Assembly: GCA_900323505.1 (NCBI GenBank) | Contig: OOIN01000042.1 | Coordinates: forward strand, 124,001 to 188,000 | Reading direction: 5' to 3' | DNA from: Ustilago trichophora | Taxonomy: Eukaryota; Basidiomycota; Ustilaginomycetes; Ustilaginales; Ustilaginaceae | Length of the DNA stretch: 64,000 bases | In this document: piece by piece, positions 61,857 to 64,000 of the stretch | How the letters are laid out: every line of letters begins with the position of its first letter | How positions within the stretch are numbered: position 1 is the first letter of the stretch | The notes under the pieces: generated by a model | Database searches by the model: none | What the model was told of the DNA's origin: nothing | The model's input: only the letters and a program-made list of their open reading frames with translations | Translations under genes and position numbers: made by a program

Positions 61857-62783
61857 ATGGTCGTCGCCCCTCTTGTCCGTTCGGGACGTCTCGCTTCCCG
61901 TGCTCTGCGCACAGCTGCCTCCACCAGCGCTGCTTCGTCCTCCACCGCATCCTCGTCCAACAGCCGCAGGAATCTTCACACCTGCCCACCAACACCCGAG
62001 CTTCTCTCTGAGGGTTGCGCTCCCTTCTTGTCCGCATCTACGGTCAAGCAGATCTCGCAGCGATGGCAAGGTGGCCTTCTCGACCTTCTCAACCAGGAGG
62101 TCCGTGACACCGAATTCGCCTCCTCCTCCATCGTAGAGACCGTCATTGGTCTGTCCCAGAACCGCGAAAAGATCCTTGCCTTCAACTACGCCTCGCAAGC
62201 ACTCAACAACAGCTTCTTCCTCTCCACCTTGGCGCCTCAGGACAGGTTGCGCAATCCTACACCGCTTCCCAAACTCGCCACTGCCATCTCGAAAAGCTTT
62301 GGCAGCTTCCCCGAAATGTGCCTCGCCTTCTCCTCTGCAGCCTACGGTATGGCCGGCTCCGGTTGGGTTTGGCTCGTCACCGACCAGCACAGAAACCTCG
62401 GTGTCGTCCCCACGTTCGGTTCCGGCACCGTCATCGTCCAGAACCGTCTTCAGCAAGGCAAGCACTTCCTCCTCCCCAGCATCAACGACCAGTCCACCGG
62501 CTCGCCAGACACCGCCAAGAACAACACCCTCTCGTCATCTTCGCCATCCGAACGCCCATCTCGCCCCGCTGACTCGCTCTTCGGCGGCCTCGGCATCTCG
62601 GACAAGGTCGGCAAGGAAATCTACCCTCTCCTCAACATTAGCGTCCACGAACACGCCTGGTTGAACGACTACGGCATCATGGGCAAGGAGGAGTATCTCA
62701 CCCGCTTCTGGAACTGCGTCAACTGGGACAAGGTCGAGGAACGCTTCGAGTCGTACTGCCCTCAGTCGTCGCGATACCTGTGA
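61857..62783 (+). CDS. Fe/Mn-SOD-fold mitoribosomal small-subunit protein (Mrp1/Rsm26-like)
   Basis: A 308-residue protein with an Arg/Ser/Ala-rich mitochondrial presequence (about 1-45) and an iron/manganese superoxide dismutase fold. 'PELLSEGCAPFLSASTVKQI' matches the SOD N-terminus, 'FNYASQALNNSFFLSTLAP' the second helix, 'GSGWVWLV' the central block and 'ISVHEHAWLNDYG' the C-terminal metal-site block. The metal ligands are mostly lost: the first two His positions are non-His, and the Asp of the D-x-W-E-H motif is Ser. SOD-derived, catalytically dead proteins of this kind are the yeast mitoribosomal small-subunit proteins Mrp1 and Rsm26 (mS43/mS42). A Ser/Pro insert lies near 220-240. It therefore probably supports mitochondrial translation, not superoxide removal. 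Confidence 0.82.
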   Translation: MVVAPLVRSGRLASRALRTAASTSAASSSTASSSNSRRNLHTCPPTPELLSEGCAPFLSASTVKQISQRWQGGLLDLLNQEVRDTEFASSSIVETVIGLSQNREKILAFNYASQALNNSFFLSTLAPQDRLRNPTPLPKLATAISKSFGSFPEMCLAFSSAAYGMAGSGWVWLVTDQHRNLGVVPTFGSGTVIVQNRLQQGKHFLLPSINDQSTGSPDTAKNNTLSSSSPSERPSRPADSLFGGLGISDKVGKEIYPLLNISVHEHAWLNDYGIMGKEEYLTRFWNCVNWDKVEERFESYCPQSSRYL

Positions 62784-63139
62784 AAGGCTAGCATGCCATA
62801 TCGACTCGACATTGATAATGCAAAAAACACATGCACGCTAGGCTGTGAGCGCCATACTCGTGTAGCTTCAGACGCCCATTGCAAGTCAACTCGTAAGCCC
62901 AGCAAGGCTACAGAGCGGCTTCGGTCCCGACCATTGTACACTACTTACACCATTCAATGCAGCACGGTCTGCTGCCCATTACACGATCATAGAATTTGGT
63001 CATATTTCATCGTTTGTCAGCATCGGTGGAACTTGGAGGTATGAAGCTATGAACCGACAGAAAAGAAAGGAATGATGAATCTACAACCGCAAAAGATCGG
63101 TTTGCGAGGAGAAGACGATAATGACGATGCGATGTCGCC
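62784..63139. other. Intergenic region between convergent genes
   Basis: Shared 3' region of the SOD-fold gene (+) and the partial PKS gene (-). I see nothing specific in it. Confidence 0.5.
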
Positions 63140-64000
63140 TCATTGTTGGGCGCTGGCGATCACAAGGTCGAGAGCTGGGGCGAGGTGAGTCCAATGATCG
63201 CCGCTCACTTCGTGGAACACGAGGTTGGCCGAGGTGGACCAGAAGGAACGCCAGTCCTGCTCATTTGCCATCACGCCCTTCAGCTTTGAGTGGTCCGTCG
63301 CATTGACGACCATCACCTTTGCTGGCTTTCGGTCGGTCGTCTGCAATGCAAGGCAGCGGTACTCTGGCAGACTCAGTGCGCATGATCGGAAGTGCTCGCG
63401 GACCGTGTTGGAGGTGATCCTGCTCAGCATCTCATTCAACGTGTCCGTCGGAAGCGGCTTGATCTGTCGTGGGTTGGGCGTGTCGATCAAGCCGAGAAAA
63501 GCTACTTCGTGACCAGCCGACAGCAGCCGACGAGCTACTTCAAGGGCAAAAACGCCTCCAATGCTCCATCCAGCGAGCTTGTAAGGTCCGCGCGTCTGCG
63601 CGTGGCACAGCATCTCGATGTAGCGATCGACCAGCTCGGCTACACCTCGACTCCATGCTCCAATCTGTCCGAGGTAGGGCGAGTCGAAGCCGTAGACCGA
63701 GAGCGAGTTCGCCTCTCGACTGCTCTTGGGGTATACCTGAGCGGTGCCAGTGCCATCAGGGAAGAGGAAGAGAACGTTTTGCCCCTCGAAATGCCTTAGT
63801 TGAGGTCCGCCGATGTGAAGCGGCGCTGAGTATGAGAAGCGTCTGTTGGGATTGGTGAGCACGTCCATAGGCGAGTCGCACTGAGCCTCTTGATTAGCTC
63901 GCATCGATGTTGTGTGGATTTTGACCTTCTTCGAAATCCCGACCTGGCTCTGCCCTTGAAGTGCTTGGTTAATCGGCGGAATCTTAGGCTGCTCTGCATG
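63140..64000 (-). CDS. C-terminal thioesterase part of a second polyketide synthase (runs off the window)
   Basis: The minus-strand frame is open from the window edge at 64000 to the TGA at 63140-63142 (286 residues seen). Its 5' part lies outside. The visible part is a linker followed by a PKS-type thioesterase: 'VLFLFPDGTGTAQVYP' (the LPDGxG start of NR-PKS TE domains), 'YKLAGWSIGGVFALEVARRL' with the catalytic Ser in GWSIGG, 'LGLIDTPNPRQI' with the likely Asp, and 'EVSGDHWTHLAPALD' with the His. The triad thus looks intact. It resembles the TE of the PKS at 44.6-51.1 kb in layout but is clearly diverged. An NRPS-like enzyme is less likely given the TE type. It is convergent with the first PKS, about 12 kb apart. 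Confidence 0.82.
   Translation of the reverse strand, partial: HAEQPKIPPINQALQGQSQVGISKKVKIHTTSMRANQEAQCDSPMDVLTNPNRRFSYSAPLHIGGPQLRHFEGQNVLFLFPDGTGTAQVYPKSSREANSLSVYGFDSPYLGQIGAWSRGVAELVDRYIEMLCHAQTRGPYKLAGWSIGGVFALEVARRLLSAGHEVAFLGLIDTPNPRQIKPLPTDTLNEMLSRITSNTVREHFRSCALSLPEYRCLALQTTDRKPAKVMVVNATDHSKLKGVMANEQDWRSFWSTSANLVFHEVSGDHWTHLAPALDLVIASAQQ

Noticed and set aside
61857..62783. Active superoxide dismutase
   Set aside because: Most metal-ligand positions are replaced, so a mitoribosomal structural role is more likely.
44561..64000. A complete secondary-metabolite gene cluster
   Set aside because: Only the two PKS genes and possibly the Zn2Cys6 regulator fit; the genes between them include NDC1 and a mitoribosomal protein, and no tailoring enzymes or transporters are present.

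Overview
The window looks like a chromosome segment from a smut fungus (Basidiomycota, Ustilaginales; an Ustilago/Sporisorium/Moesziomyces-type genome). The reasons are large, almost intronless genes with Ser/Pro/Gln-rich low-complexity tails, the two short GT-AG introns I could define (peroxiredoxin and TspO genes), compact spacing, and the gene repertoire. I cannot name the species from the sequence alone.

Layout, left to right. 0-16.8 kb: a C2-domain (Inn1/Fic1-like) protein (-), a ubiquitin-like/WLM metalloprotease (-), an acyl-CoA dehydrogenase ending in a PTS1-like tripeptide (+), an SSU1/TDT-type transporter (+), MCM5 (+) and a Rab-type GTPase with very long extensions (-). 16.8-21.4 kb: a 4.6 kb stretch with no convincing gene but with repeated GTACA/GTACT palindromic blocks. 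21.4-29 kb: 1-Cys peroxiredoxin (+), AMMECR1 homologue (-), TspO (+) and Vip1/Asp1 inositol pyrophosphate kinase (-). 29-44 kb: Ivy1-like I-BAR protein (+), Rtc3/SBDS-like protein (+), SNF5-domain chromatin remodelling subunit (-), mitochondrial AspRS (+), a three-LIM paxillin-like protein (-) and an unrecognised, probably mitochondrial protein (+).

44.5-64 kb is the accessory part. A 2172-residue non-reducing polyketide synthase (+) is followed by a pogo/Fot1-like DNA transposon whose transposase carries an in-frame stop, a large Zn2Cys6 regulator (-), NDC1 nucleoporin (-), an SOD-fold mitoribosomal-type protein (+), and at the right edge the C-terminal thioesterase of a second polyketide synthase (-), which runs out of the window.

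The most interesting observation is the first PKS. Its SAT cysteine and histidine, both ACP phosphopantetheine serines and the TE triad are intact. The KS catalytic triad is replaced (Cys to Glu, both His lost), the AT domain is shortened and lacks its GHS serine, and the PT histidine is missing, all inside an open 6.5 kb frame. It therefore looks like a conserved pseudo-synthase rather than a decayed gene. A working hypothesis is that it acts as a loading/ACP/release partner, or a chain-length-factor-like partner, of another PKS, possibly the one at the right edge. The rest of the window is mostly housekeeping (DNA replication, nuclear pore, mitochondrial translation, lipid and inositol signalling, cytokinesis) and does not form an obvious pathway.
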